Part shown: positions 9,292-17,480 of the stretch, piece by piece
Numbering within the stretch: the stretch's first letter is position 1
Layout: every line of letters starts with the position of its first letter
Origin: Pseudomonadota bacterium
GTDB lineage: Bacteria > Pseudomonadota > Gammaproteobacteria > Burkholderiales > Burkholderiaceae_C
Length of the DNA: 64,000 nucleotides
Direction of reading: 5' to 3'
Assembly (NCBI GenBank): GCA_018241225.1
Contig: JAFEEG010000020.1
Span: 155,366-219,365 of the forward strand
Made by a program: the position numbers and the translations under genes
Notes under the pieces: model-generated
Told to the model about the DNA's origin: nothing
Database searches by the model: none
Seen by the model: the letters and a program-made list of their open reading frames with translations, nothing else

Positions 9292-10078
9292 GACCAGCGC
9301 GCTGCAGCACATCCGCCCATTCGTCGCCACGCCCAACTATGGCGGCGTGCTCACCACCAACTACGTGCGCAGCCTGCTGGGCCTGGTCAACCTGGCCTAC
9401 CAGCACGGCTTTGCCATGCAGAGCCGGTTCCTGGACGGCGACAGCCTGATCACCCGCGCGCGCAACCGCCTGGTGGCCGAGTTCATGGCCGACGAACGCT
9501 GGACGCACCTGTTCTGGATCGATGCCGACATCGGCTTCGAGCCCGAGGCGGCGCTGCGGCTGCTGCTGTCCGGGCGCGACGTGGTGGCCGGCGTGTACCC
9601 GCACAAGATCGATGCCTGGCCCGCGCAGGGCCTGGCGCATGCGCTGCCGGCCGGCAGCACGCGCGAGGACTTCGAGGCGCGCTACCCGAGCTTTCCGGCC
9701 AACCTGCTCGCGCACCCGCAGGTGGACGCCGACGGCTTCATCGAGGTGCTGGACGCACCCACGGGCTTCATGGTGATTGCCCGCCGCGTGTTCGAGCAGA
9801 TGGCCACCGCCATGCCCGAACTGCGCTACACGCCCGACGTCTCTGGCCACCCCGACGTGCGCCGCAGCCAGCCGGCACCGCCGCCGCACTACCGTTTCTT
9901 CGACGTGCTGGCCGAGCCCGGCAACGGCCGCTACCTGACCGAGGACTACGCCTTCTGCCGGCGCTGGCAAGCCATCGGCGGCAAGGTGCATGTGGACGCG
10001 AATTCCAACCTGACGCACCAGGGACTGAAAACCTACACTGGCGACTTTGGCCGCGCGCTGCAAGGCACGCGCGGCTAG
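9266..10078 (+). CDS. glycosyltransferase-like (GT-A fold) protein
   Basis: 270 residues, cytoplasmic, no signal peptide or membrane segment. The region ITRARNRLVAEFM followed by HLFWIDADIGFEPEAA has the Asp-Ala-Asp metal and sugar-nucleotide motif of GT-A glycosyltransferases, and the C-terminal THQG motif resembles the late acceptor/metal His of such enzymes. The donor and acceptor are unknown. Translation could start at 9266 (AGG five bases upstream) or at the ATG at 9284, which leaves an 8-base overlap with the end of the upstream kinase. Either way it is tightly coupled to the sensory kinase gene, an unusual partnership that may link surface glycosylation to the signal. Confidence 0.65.
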   Translation: MLRTRPMLETSALQHIRPFVATPNYGGVLTTNYVRSLLGLVNLAYQHGFAMQSRFLDGDSLITRARNRLVAEFMADERWTHLFWIDADIGFEPEAALRLLLSGRDVVAGVYPHKIDAWPAQGLAHALPAGSTREDFEARYPSFPANLLAHPQVDADGFIEVLDAPTGFMVIARRVFEQMATAMPELRYTPDVSGHPDVRRSQPAPPPHYRFFDVLAEPGNGRYLTEDYAFCRRWQAIGGKVHVDANSNLTHQGLKTYTGDFGRALQGTRG

Positions 10079-10089
10079 AAGGACCGCCC

Positions 10090-10740
10090 ATGACCCCCAT
10101 CATCACGGCGTTCGAGGCGTCGCCCGACCGCGGAAAGGGCCAGGCGCGCGACATGCGCGTGCGCTGGGCTCTCGAAGAAGTGGGCCAGCCCTACGAGGTG
10201 CGCCTGCTGTCGTTCAAGGCGATGAAGGAACCGGCGCACCGCGCGCTGCATCCCTTCGGGCAGATTCCCACTTACGAGGAAGGCGAGCTGGCGCTGTTCG
10301 AGTCGGGCGCCATCGTGCTGCACATTGCCCAGCACCACGCCGGGCTGCTGCCCACCGAAGCCGTGGCGAGGTCGCGCGCCATCAACTGGATATTCGCCGC
10401 CCTGAGCACGGTGGAGCCGCCCATCATCGAGCGCGAGGCCGCCTGGTTCACCGAACGCGACAAGCCCTGGTACGCCGAGCACGGGCCCATGCTCGACGAA
10501 CGGGTCCGCCGCCGGCTGGGCGAGCTGTCCGCGCGGCTGGGCGAGCACGACTGGCTCGACGGCGCCTTCAGCGCCGGCGACCTGACGATGGTGATGGTGC
10601 TGCGCAGGCTCAGCAGCACGGGCCTGCTGGGCGCGTACCCGAACCTGCTGGCCTATGTGGCGCGCGGCGAAGCCCGGCCGGCCTTCCAGCGCGCGTTCGC
10701 GGCGCAGCTGGCCGTCTTCACCGCCGCGTCCGGCACCTGA
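10090..10740 (+). CDS. glutathione S-transferase family protein
   Basis: 216 residues with the two GST domains: an N-terminal thioredoxin fold (about 1-83) containing RVRWALEEVGQPYEV, the cis-proline region FGQIPTYEEGELALFES with the glutathione-binding Glu-Ser pair, and a helical C-terminal domain with AGDLTMVMVLRRL. It conjugates glutathione or reduces substrates with it in the cytoplasm; the substrate cannot be predicted. The gene starts 11 bases after the glycosyltransferase-like gene with AGAAGGA upstream and is convergent with the DadA-like gene. The glutathione synthetase gene occurs elsewhere in the window. Confidence 0.92.
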   Translation: MTPIITAFEASPDRGKGQARDMRVRWALEEVGQPYEVRLLSFKAMKEPAHRALHPFGQIPTYEEGELALFESGAIVLHIAQHHAGLLPTEAVARSRAINWIFAALSTVEPPIIEREAAWFTERDKPWYAEHGPMLDERVRRRLGELSARLGEHDWLDGAFSAGDLTMVMVLRRLSSTGLLGAYPNLLAYVARGEARPAFQRAFAAQLAVFTAASGT

Positions 10741-10757
10741 GGCGCAAGGGCCTCAGG
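10736..10757. terminator. U-less hairpin shared by two convergent stop codons
   Basis: Perfect inverted repeat CCTGAGGC-GCAAGG-GCCTCAGG. The left arm contains the TGA stop of the GST gene and the right arm contains the stop of the convergent DadA-like gene. There is no T run on either side, so this is a candidate bidirectional transcript end or 3' processing signal rather than a textbook intrinsic terminator. Confidence 0.45.
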
Positions 10758-12021
10758 CCGAGGCCACGGCAGCGGCGCCCACGAAGTGGCGCCGGACCTG
10801 CTCGCTTGCATCCTGGATCTGCGCCGCAACCATTTCCGCCGTGGCGGCCGACAGCGTCCAGCCCAGGTGGCCGTGGCCGGTGTTGTAGAACACATTGGCC
10901 CTGCGGCCGGCACCCACGCGCGGCATCAGGTTGGGCATCATGGGCCGCAGGCCGGCCCACGGCACCACCTGGCGCGTGTTCACGCCAGGGAAGCACTCGT
11001 TCACCCAATCCACCAGGGGGCGGATACGGTCGGCGCGGATGTCGCGGTTGACGCCGTTGAATTCGGCCGTGCCTGCCACGCGGAAGCGGTCCACCCCGAG
11101 GCGGCTGGTCACCAGCTTGGTCTCGTCGTCCAGCAGGCTGACCGTGGGCGCGGCAGCCTGGCTGGCGGCATCGAGCAGGTTCACCGTGATCGAATAGCCC
11201 TTGACCGGATAGACGTTGACGCGGTCGCCCAGCTGCGCGGCGAAATCGCGGCTGGCCACGCCGGTGCATACCACCAGGCCGTCGAAGCGGTGCTCCTGCG
11301 TGGTGCCATCCTCATCGCGCACGGCAACGCGGGCCTGCTGGCCGTCGCTGGACAGTCGCTCGACGTCGCCGCCGAAAAGCATGCGCACGCCCAGGCGCTG
11401 CGCAGCCGCGGCCAGGCCGTTGGTGAACTTGTGGATGTCGCCGGTGGAATCGCTCTCGGTGTAGAAGCCGCCGTAGTAGCTGCCCGCCAGCGTGGGCTCG
11501 ATGGCGCGCATCTCGTCGGGCGTGACGGCGCGGCGCTCGAGCCCGCCCTGGGCCAGCAGCTTGCTCACCTGCGCCGCATGGTCGAAACCGGCCTTGTCGC
11601 GGTAGATGTGCAGGATGCCCTCGCGCTTGAGGTCGAAGTCCACCCCCTCGGCTTGCGCCCAGGCAAAGAGATGCTCGCGCGCGGCAATGGCCAGGCGCGT
11701 GGTCTCGACGGTGTTTTCCTTGTAGCGGCCGATGTTGCCCACGAACTCGGCGAACCAGCTCAGCTTGTGCCAGCTGGGCTTGGGGTTGACCAGCAGCGGC
11801 GCGTCGCCGCGCAGCATCCACTTCATGCCCTTCCAGACGGTGGACCAGTGGTTCCACACCTCGGCATTGGAGGCCGAGAGCTGGCCGCCGTTGGCAAACG
11901 ATGTTTCCATGGCGGCATAGCGGTGCCGCTCGAACAAGGTGACGGAAAAGCCGCGCTTGGCCAGCGCATAGGCGGTCGTGACACCCGTGATGCCACCGCC
12001 GATGACAGCGATCGATTGCAT
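10753..12021 (-). CDS. dadA: D-amino acid dehydrogenase-like FAD oxidoreductase under glycine riboswitch control
   Basis: 422 residues of the DAO/DadA family, which oxidatively deaminate D-amino acids to 2-oxo acids and pass electrons to the respiratory chain. The Rossmann FAD motif VIGGGITG sits at residues 5-12, followed by SFANGGQLSASNAEVWN, the DadA-type second signature, and a C-terminal GHGHLGWTLS that contacts FAD. Start at 12021 is set by the FAD motif position; GGAG lies about eleven bases upstream, and longer in-frame starts run into the leader RNA. A tandem glycine riboswitch precedes it, which suggests that the physiological substrate, or the signal for needing it, is glycine. It could therefore be a glycine dehydrogenase/oxidase rather than a D-alanine enzyme; sequence alone does not decide. 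Confidence 0.88.
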   Translation of the reverse strand: MQSIAVIGGGITGVTTAYALAKRGFSVTLFERHRYAAMETSFANGGQLSASNAEVWNHWSTVWKGMKWMLRGDAPLLVNPKPSWHKLSWFAEFVGNIGRYKENTVETTRLAIAAREHLFAWAQAEGVDFDLKREGILHIYRDKAGFDHAAQVSKLLAQGGLERRAVTPDEMRAIEPTLAGSYYGGFYTESDSTGDIHKFTNGLAAAAQRLGVRMLFGGDVERLSSDGQQARVAVRDEDGTTQEHRFDGLVVCTGVASRDFAAQLGDRVNVYPVKGYSITVNLLDAASQAAAPTVSLLDDETKLVTSRLGVDRFRVAGTAEFNGVNRDIRADRIRPLVDWVNECFPGVNTRQVVPWAGLRPMMPNLMPRVGAGRRANVFYNTGHGHLGWTLSAATAEMVAAQIQDASEQVRRHFVGAAAVASA

Positions 12022-12052
12022 GATGAAAGAGCTCCAAGACGTCAGATGTGAA

Positions 12053-12085
12053 GGCGCGCACGGCCTGATTGCCGTGGTGCGCGCC
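12053..12085 (-). other. strong hairpin between glycine riboswitch and dadA (candidate expression platform)
   Basis: Read on the minus strand, GGCGCG and CACGGC pair with GCCGTG and CGCGCC (12 base pairs with a CAC bulge and a six-base loop). It starts immediately after the second aptamer closes and ends about 18 bases before the ribosome-binding GGAG. No U tract follows, so it is not a simple terminator; it may be a competing helix or a Rho/translation control element. Confidence 0.5.
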
Positions 12086-12290
12086 CCCTCTGTCTTGGTA
12101 CCTGAGAGATTCGCGGGCACCGCCCCTTGCCGGGTGGTGCCGCTTGCTCCTGCGGTGTCCCGGTGGACGAAACCGGGCGCTCTTCAGAGAGTTGGATGCA
12201 TCGACCGGTCCTTTTGCCTGAGAGTTTCCGGGGCGGTTGCTCCTTCGGCGCCGGCGCGTTGTGCGCGCCAGTCTCTCCCGATCGATGCGC
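12086..12290 (-). promoter_or_regulatory. tandem glycine riboswitch (two aptamers) in the dadA leader
   Basis: Two glycine aptamers follow each other on the minus strand. Aptamer 1 (about 12289-12202) is closed by an 11-base-pair P1 stem, GCATCGATCGG with CCGGTCGATGC, and contains GGGAGAG, GCCGAAGGAGCAA and CTCTCAGGCAAAAGGAC. Aptamer 2 (about 12196-12086) is closed by CTCTCTG with CAGAGGG and contains CTCTGAAGAG, GCAGGAGCAAGC and CTCTCAGGTACCAAGACAG. These blocks are the conserved cores of the family. The linker is about six bases, as in cooperative tandem forms. In known examples glycine binding turns expression on. Confidence 0.95.
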
Positions 12291-12292
12291 GG

Positions 12293-12298
12293 ATTCTA
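12293..12298 (-). promoter_or_regulatory. candidate -10 element for the riboswitch-dadA transcript
   Basis: TAGAAT on the minus strand (5 of 6 to TATAAT) begins two bases past the tpsA stop codon and would start transcription near 12286, right at the first aptamer stem. No good -35 hexamer is visible at the usual distance inside the tpsA end; TGAC precedes the element, close to an extended -10. Confidence 0.4.
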
Positions 12299-12299
12299 G

Positions 12300-15200
12300 T
12301 CAGAAATCAGAGCAGCCGTTGCTTCTTTCGGTGTCCACGCAGCTGATGAGGTTGGGCCGCGTGCGCACGCGCGACCATTCCCTTGCCAGGATGTCGTTGC
12401 CCTGCTGGGCGCGCTCGCCGTCCAGCGGACCGGTGGCCAGGCAGATCGGCGCCTGGCCGATGTTGCGGTCGTACAGGTAGGTGGTGGGCTCCTCGCGCAG
12501 CACTTCCACGAAGCGCGCGGGCTGCGGCAGCACCACGGGTGTCGAAGGCGGAGCTGGAGGGGGCAGCGGCACATTGCTCACCAGCAACTGGCCCTGCACC
12601 ACGTTCACCGCATAGCCCTCGGCCGAGGTGAAAGTGCCGAACACCGGGTACAGGCCCGCGGGACTTTGCAGGTCGGCCGTCGTGCCCGTGGTGCCGGCCA
12701 CGCCTGCGCCCGTGTCGCCCAGTATCAGCCCCGCCAGCGTGTAGGTGAAGCTGGGGTTGGGCTGCCCCACCGGGCGCGCGAAGTTGCCGATGTTGACCGT
12801 CAGGGTCGGCTGCTGCGCGTAGATGAAATGGTTGTCGCCCGGCGTCACCGTCACGGTGCACACGCCCAGGTAGGCGCAGTGGTACAGGTTGGGCAACTGG
12901 CCCGAGCCCACCAGGCCGCCGCGCGATTCGCCCACCCAGGTATCGGCCCACACCCGCCACGGCGCGCCGCCCAGGCTGCCCCCACCGGGGTTCTGGAAGG
13001 TGGTGGCCGCCACCAGGTCGGCGCCGTTGGCGGTGGTCACGCCGGTGTCCAGGATGAGCTCGCCCGAGAGCGTGCGCACCAGCATCGTGTCGGCCGCCAT
13101 CGAGCTGGCGGCCTGCTGCTGCGGCAGGTTGCTGTTCGAGTCGAATGCGGTGACCGACACCGGCCCCAGGCGCAGCGGCCCGCTGTTGACGAACTCGAAG
13201 CGCCCCGCGGCCCCGCCGGCCAGGGTGTTGACGCTGACCGTGTTGCCCGGGTCGGCCAGGATCACGTTGCCGCCGAAGGACTGCGCCAGCAGCGTGCCCG
13301 CCGTGATGCTGGCCCCCGCCGCCTGCGTGATGTTGCCGCCGCTGATGAGGCCCAGCGTGGGCGCCGAGATGGGCGCGTTGAGGGTGATGTTGCCGCCGGC
13401 ATTGTTCTGCAGCGTGAGCGGCACGCTGCTGGCCATGGGCGCCAGCACGTCGATGTTGGCCGCGTGCGTGCTGCCGCCCACCACCACCGTGGCGGCCGTC
13501 AGGCGGCTCATCTCGTCGGCCGAGATGGCGTAGCCGGTGGCGCCCGTACCGCCCATGAGGCTGATGGGGTTGGCCGTGCGGTTCTCGCCGGCGCCGGTCG
13601 CGGCGTTCACGCCGCCGGGCCGCAGGTTGAGCACCTGCCCCGCGCGCACCGTGCCGTTCAGCACGACGGCATCGCTGCTGCCGTCGTTGCTGGCGCGCAG
13701 CACCACGTTGCGGTTGCCGTCGATGGTCGAGGCCGGATAGTTCACCAGCTGCGGATCGGTGATGGCCGCCGTCAGGACCAGGCCCGCGCCAGCGCCTTGC
13801 GTCTCGCCAGTGACCTCGATGTCGCCCACGCCCGTGGTGGCGATCTGCGCGCCGTTTTGCAGCAGCACGCCGTTGCCCGGAGGCGGGCCGGATTCATCGC
13901 CCGAGACCTGCCGCAAACCGCGCACCGCGATGTTGCCGTCCGTGCTGGCCACACGCGCGTTGCTGATGACCACGCCGTGGCCCGAGCCATCGCTGCTGTT
14001 GCTGGAGAACGCGCCCACGCCGGTGATGTTGATGTTGCCCGTGGTGGTGGTGATGACGCCCTGCCCGCCTTCGACGGAGAACAGGGAGCCCTGCACGCGC
14101 ACGCCGGTTCCGTTCTGTGCAAAGCCGCTGAGGTCCACGTTGCCGCGGCCGGCGGTGATGTCGGTGTTGACCAGGTCGAGCGCCGCAGTGGTGAAGCCGC
14201 CGAAGGGAACGGTGCTGCCCGGCGCGGGCACGGACAGGTTCACGCTGCCATCGCCCGCGGTACCCAGGGTGTTGATGGGCATGCTGCTCAGGCAGAGGGC
14301 GCACGAGCCGAAGCCATTGCCCAGCGCCGTCATCGTCACGTTGCCGCCGTTGGTGGTGATGCCGCCGCTGTTGAGGCTGATGGTGCCGCTGTTGCCGCTC
14401 AGCCCGGCCGCGAAGTTCAGGTTCAGCGGCGCTGCGGAGGACTGGATGGTGGTGCTGAAGCCGCTGATGTTGCGCCAGGCCTGCAGGTTGAAGTTGACCG
14501 GCGAGGTGCCGTTGGTCACGTTGATCAGCACGCCTTCATTGAAGAAGATGTCGCCCCCGGTGGAATTGCCGTTGGGTGCGGTCGTGGCAATGGTGACGCT
14601 GGTGCCCTTGTTCAGCGCGGCGTTGATGTCGCCGTCCTGAACGGTGGAGTCGAACAGCGGCGCGAAGGGGTCGCCGGGCAGGCTGCCGCTGGCGGTGCCG
14701 CTCGCAATGGTGACAGTGGCCGGGTCCAGCAGCCAAGTGCCCGCGGTGCCCAGCGGCGCCGAGGCATCCACGCGGATGCCGGTGAGGTCGAAGTTGGCGC
14801 CCGAGGTCTCGACCAGGCCGCCGTTGCCGCCCTGCTGGCCGCCGCGCGCGCTGTAGCTCCCGTAGCTGCGCAGGTCGCCATCGGCCACCACGCGAATGGT
14901 GCCGCCATTGCCCGCCGCCGTGCCTGCCGCGTCCGCCGCCATGCCCACGTTCTGGTCGACGGCGATGCCGCCGGTGCCGCGCACCGTGATCGTTCCGCCG
15001 CCACCTGCGCCGCTCGCATCGATGAAATTGGCAGTGGGATCGAAGTTGTTGGCGATGAGGATGTTGCGCCCGCCCACGTCGATGCTGCCGCCTGCGCGGT
15101 TGGCCGAGGCCACGTTCAGCAGCGAGATGGCGTCGCCCGTGCCTTCGCCCACGTAGGTCAGCGAGACATCGCCCGTGCCGCCCTGGATGGAAATGCCGCC

Positions 15201-17459
15201 GCCCTCGGCCGCGATGGCGCCCTGGCCGAAGCTGGCACTGAGCGACACGGCCGACGCGAGCGACGTGTCGGGCGTGAACACCAGGTTCTCGCTGGTGTCC
15301 AGCGAATAGGTGAAGCCGTTGCTTCCGGCCGTGCCCGTGATCGAGACCTGCCGCCCGGCTCCCGCGGTGATGGGGGAGTTGTTCATCACCACGCCGCTGG
15401 AAGAGCCCACGATGCCGGTGGCCGAATTGGCATTCGCCGCGTTGCTCAGCACGGCCCCCGTGCCGTTCAAGGTCACGCCGCCGCCCGTGGTGATGCTGGT
15501 GTCCAGCAGCGTGACGCCGTTGCCGCCGCCAAAGTCGATGTCGGCCATGCTCGAGTCCACGCTGCGGTAGAACACCTGGTTGTTGCCGTCCCAGTCGCGC
15601 GTGCGGCCGGTGATGCGCACGTCGCCCGCCGCCGACTCGATGCTGGTGTTGCCGCCTTCCGTGCCGGTGGACAGCACGCCCGAGGCGCCGATGCCGCCCA
15701 GCCCATCCACGGCAATGGCGCCGCTGCCGCTGCGCAACTGGGCGTCGTAAAGCGCAACGCCGACGCCGGAGTTGCCGATCGTTCCCTCAATGGGGGTGAC
15801 CGTGCCGCCCTGGCCGCGCAGGCTGATGCTGCCCGCGCCACTGCATGCGGCCTGCCCCTGTGCGCAGGTGGACACGGTGCTGTCTGCGATCCGGATGCCT
15901 TCCAGGCCCAGGCCGTTGGCCTTGGCGTAGGGACCGGTCTGGTCGCCGCCCGCGGCACGTCCGTTGACCGGATCGCTCTGGCCGTAGAAGCGGATATCTC
16001 CGCCGTTGCTCTCGATGGTCGCCCCGCTCATGGCGATGGCACCGCCCGGCCGCCCGTCGACGGACAGGGTGCCCTGGGAATCTGCGTTGAAGTCGACGTT
16101 GAGCGCGCCGCTGCTGGAGGACAGCTTCGAGTCGAACTCCATGAAGATGTTTCGCGCCGAGTTCACCGTGAGCGTGGCCGTGCCGCCCTCGCTCTTGACC
16201 ACATTCGCGGTGCTGTCGAAACGCACGCCCTCGCCCGAAGAGACGCTGTCGCCGGGGAGCCATCCCCTGACCGGAGGCACGTTTCCCGGCAGCGCCGCGC
16301 TTTCCAGCGTCACGCCGCCGGCATTCCCCAGCGTATGGCTCAGGGCATCGGCATTGATGATGCTGCCGGAATCGATGGGCGCCACGGCGGTAGACGAGTT
16401 CGCGGCGTAGGGCGGCAGGTTGGTGACGGTGATGTCCTGACCCGAATACATGCGAACCTGCCCGCCGGCCGCCTCGATGGTGCCGGATACGACCATGCCG
16501 TTGGACTTGTAGGCGGTGCTGCCGTCGGCGTTGGTGGTCTGGCCCGCACTCAGAATGATTTCGCCATTGCGCGACTCGAGCGTGTTGGCGCGCAACACCC
16601 CGCTCTGGTTCACCACCTGCGCCATGGCGTTGGACGCAGCCATCAACGCGATGCGCCCGCCGTCGGCGGTGATGGTGCCGCTGTTCTTCACCAGCGCGGA
16701 CGTGGCCGGCGAGTCGGAAGGAATGATGAACTTCGTAAGCCCGTCGCCGTTGAAGTCCACCGTGATCGTGTCGGCCGACACCAGCCCCACGGAGCCGCGC
16801 GCCACGTTGATGATGCCCTCGTTGCTCACGTTCGAGCCCATCAGCGCCACCGTGGCGCCGGGGCTGGTGGTCGTGATGGTTCCCTGGTTCACGATGGCGT
16901 AGGAATTGCCATCGACAATCGGGGACGGACTGGTGCGCTCGAATCTGAACTGCCGAACGGCTGGATTCATGAAGTCGCTGTCGGATGTCGCCAGCTTCAT
17001 CGTGGTCGCCACCAGCCCGCCCACGCTGACCGACGAACCGCTGCTGAACAGGACCCCGTTCGGATTGGTCAGGAACACATGGCCCGTCGCATTCAGCGAG
17101 CCCGCGATGGTCGACATCTCGTTGCCGACCACGCGGCTGAGCAGAATGCTGCTGCTGCTCGGTTGCGCGACGTTGACCACGCCGCCCGCCCCGATGGAAA
17201 AACTCTGCCACTGGGCGATGGCTCGCGCAGTGTCCTGCTGGATGTTCATCGTGCCGGCGGGAGCGCCCGGCACGATGTTCACGGTGCCGCCGCCGGGTAC
17301 GGCCTGCAGGTTCGCCCCGCCGCCAGCGGGTACCGGCAGCACCTGCGCCAGCGCCGGCGTCATCCCCAGGCACACCAGGCTCAGCATCAACGGCGTGAGC
17401 CGCAACTCGCGCACAGCAGCGGGCCGCCGGCGCGCACAACGGGTTGTCGATTGCTTCAT
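12300..17459 (-). CDS. TpsA: two-partner-secretion filamentous haemagglutinin-like exoprotein
   Basis: 1719 residues. An extended signal peptide (1-39, ending ALAQ) precedes the TPS domain (about 40-240) with the NPNG motif at 132-135 and the VFLTNPNGVLF context that TpsB recognises. Most of the rest is Gly/Asn/Thr/Ser-rich repeats predicted to form a right-handed beta-helix filament. Near the C-terminus there is an MBG/YDG-like beta domain (FTYTLAGL and EGYAVNVVQGQLLVSN), a proline-rich linker (PLPPPAPPSTP), and a compact roughly 70-residue tail with three cysteines. The protein should be secreted across the outer membrane and act as adhesin or matrix. No toxin domain or immunity gene follows, so it does not look like CdiA. 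It is the last gene of the CHAT-tpsB-tpsA operon, 21 bases after tpsB. Confidence 0.93.
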   Translation of the reverse strand: MKQSTTRCARRRPAAVRELRLTPLMLSLVCLGMTPALAQVLPVPAGGGANLQAVPGGGTVNIVPGAPAGTMNIQQDTARAIAQWQSFSIGAGGVVNVAQPSSSSILLSRVVGNEMSTIAGSLNATGHVFLTNPNGVLFSSGSSVSVGGLVATTMKLATSDSDFMNPAVRQFRFERTSPSPIVDGNSYAIVNQGTITTTSPGATVALMGSNVSNEGIINVARGSVGLVSADTITVDFNGDGLTKFIIPSDSPATSALVKNSGTITADGGRIALMAASNAMAQVVNQSGVLRANTLESRNGEIILSAGQTTNADGSTAYKSNGMVVSGTIEAAGGQVRMYSGQDITVTNLPPYAANSSTAVAPIDSGSIINADALSHTLGNAGGVTLESAALPGNVPPVRGWLPGDSVSSGEGVRFDSTANVVKSEGGTATLTVNSARNIFMEFDSKLSSSSGALNVDFNADSQGTLSVDGRPGGAIAMSGATIESNGGDIRFYGQSDPVNGRAAGGDQTGPYAKANGLGLEGIRIADSTVSTCAQGQAACSGAGSISLRGQGGTVTPIEGTIGNSGVGVALYDAQLRSGSGAIAVDGLGGIGASGVLSTGTEGGNTSIESAAGDVRITGRTRDWDGNNQVFYRSVDSSMADIDFGGGNGVTLLDTSITTGGGVTLNGTGAVLSNAANANSATGIVGSSSGVVMNNSPITAGAGRQVSITGTAGSNGFTYSLDTSENLVFTPDTSLASAVSLSASFGQGAIAAEGGGISIQGGTGDVSLTYVGEGTGDAISLLNVASANRAGGSIDVGGRNILIANNFDPTANFIDASGAGGGGTITVRGTGGIAVDQNVGMAADAAGTAAGNGGTIRVVADGDLRSYGSYSARGGQQGGNGGLVETSGANFDLTGIRVDASAPLGTAGTWLLDPATVTIASGTASGSLPGDPFAPLFDSTVQDGDINAALNKGTSVTIATTAPNGNSTGGDIFFNEGVLINVTNGTSPVNFNLQAWRNISGFSTTIQSSAAPLNLNFAAGLSGNSGTISLNSGGITTNGGNVTMTALGNGFGSCALCLSSMPINTLGTAGDGSVNLSVPAPGSTVPFGGFTTAALDLVNTDITAGRGNVDLSGFAQNGTGVRVQGSLFSVEGGQGVITTTTGNINITGVGAFSSNSSDGSGHGVVISNARVASTDGNIAVRGLRQVSGDESGPPPGNGVLLQNGAQIATTGVGDIEVTGETQGAGAGLVLTAAITDPQLVNYPASTIDGNRNVVLRASNDGSSDAVVLNGTVRAGQVLNLRPGGVNAATGAGENRTANPISLMGGTGATGYAISADEMSRLTAATVVVGGSTHAANIDVLAPMASSVPLTLQNNAGGNITLNAPISAPTLGLISGGNITQAAGASITAGTLLAQSFGGNVILADPGNTVSVNTLAGGAAGRFEFVNSGPLRLGPVSVTAFDSNSNLPQQQAASSMAADTMLVRTLSGELILDTGVTTANGADLVAATTFQNPGGGSLGGAPWRVWADTWVGESRGGLVGSGQLPNLYHCAYLGVCTVTVTPGDNHFIYAQQPTLTVNIGNFARPVGQPNPSFTYTLAGLILGDTGAGVAGTTGTTADLQSPAGLYPVFGTFTSAEGYAVNVVQGQLLVSNVPLPPPAPPSTPVVLPQPARFVEVLREEPTTYLYDRNIGQAPICLATGPLDGERAQQGNDILAREWSRVRTRPNLISCVDTERSNGCSDF

Positions 17460-17480
17460 GTTTCTGGCCCGCCCTGACTG

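Noticed and set aside
12300..17459. Contact-dependent inhibition (CdiA) toxin
   Set aside because: No VENN-like motif, no toxin domain at the C-terminus and no immunity-sized gene downstream; the next element is a riboswitch and dadA.
12666..17477. 1603-codon open frame on the plus strand opposite tpsA
   Set aside because: Antisense to a clear TpsA gene; composition is Arg/His/Gly/Ala-rich without domains, a typical artefact of GC-rich DNA.
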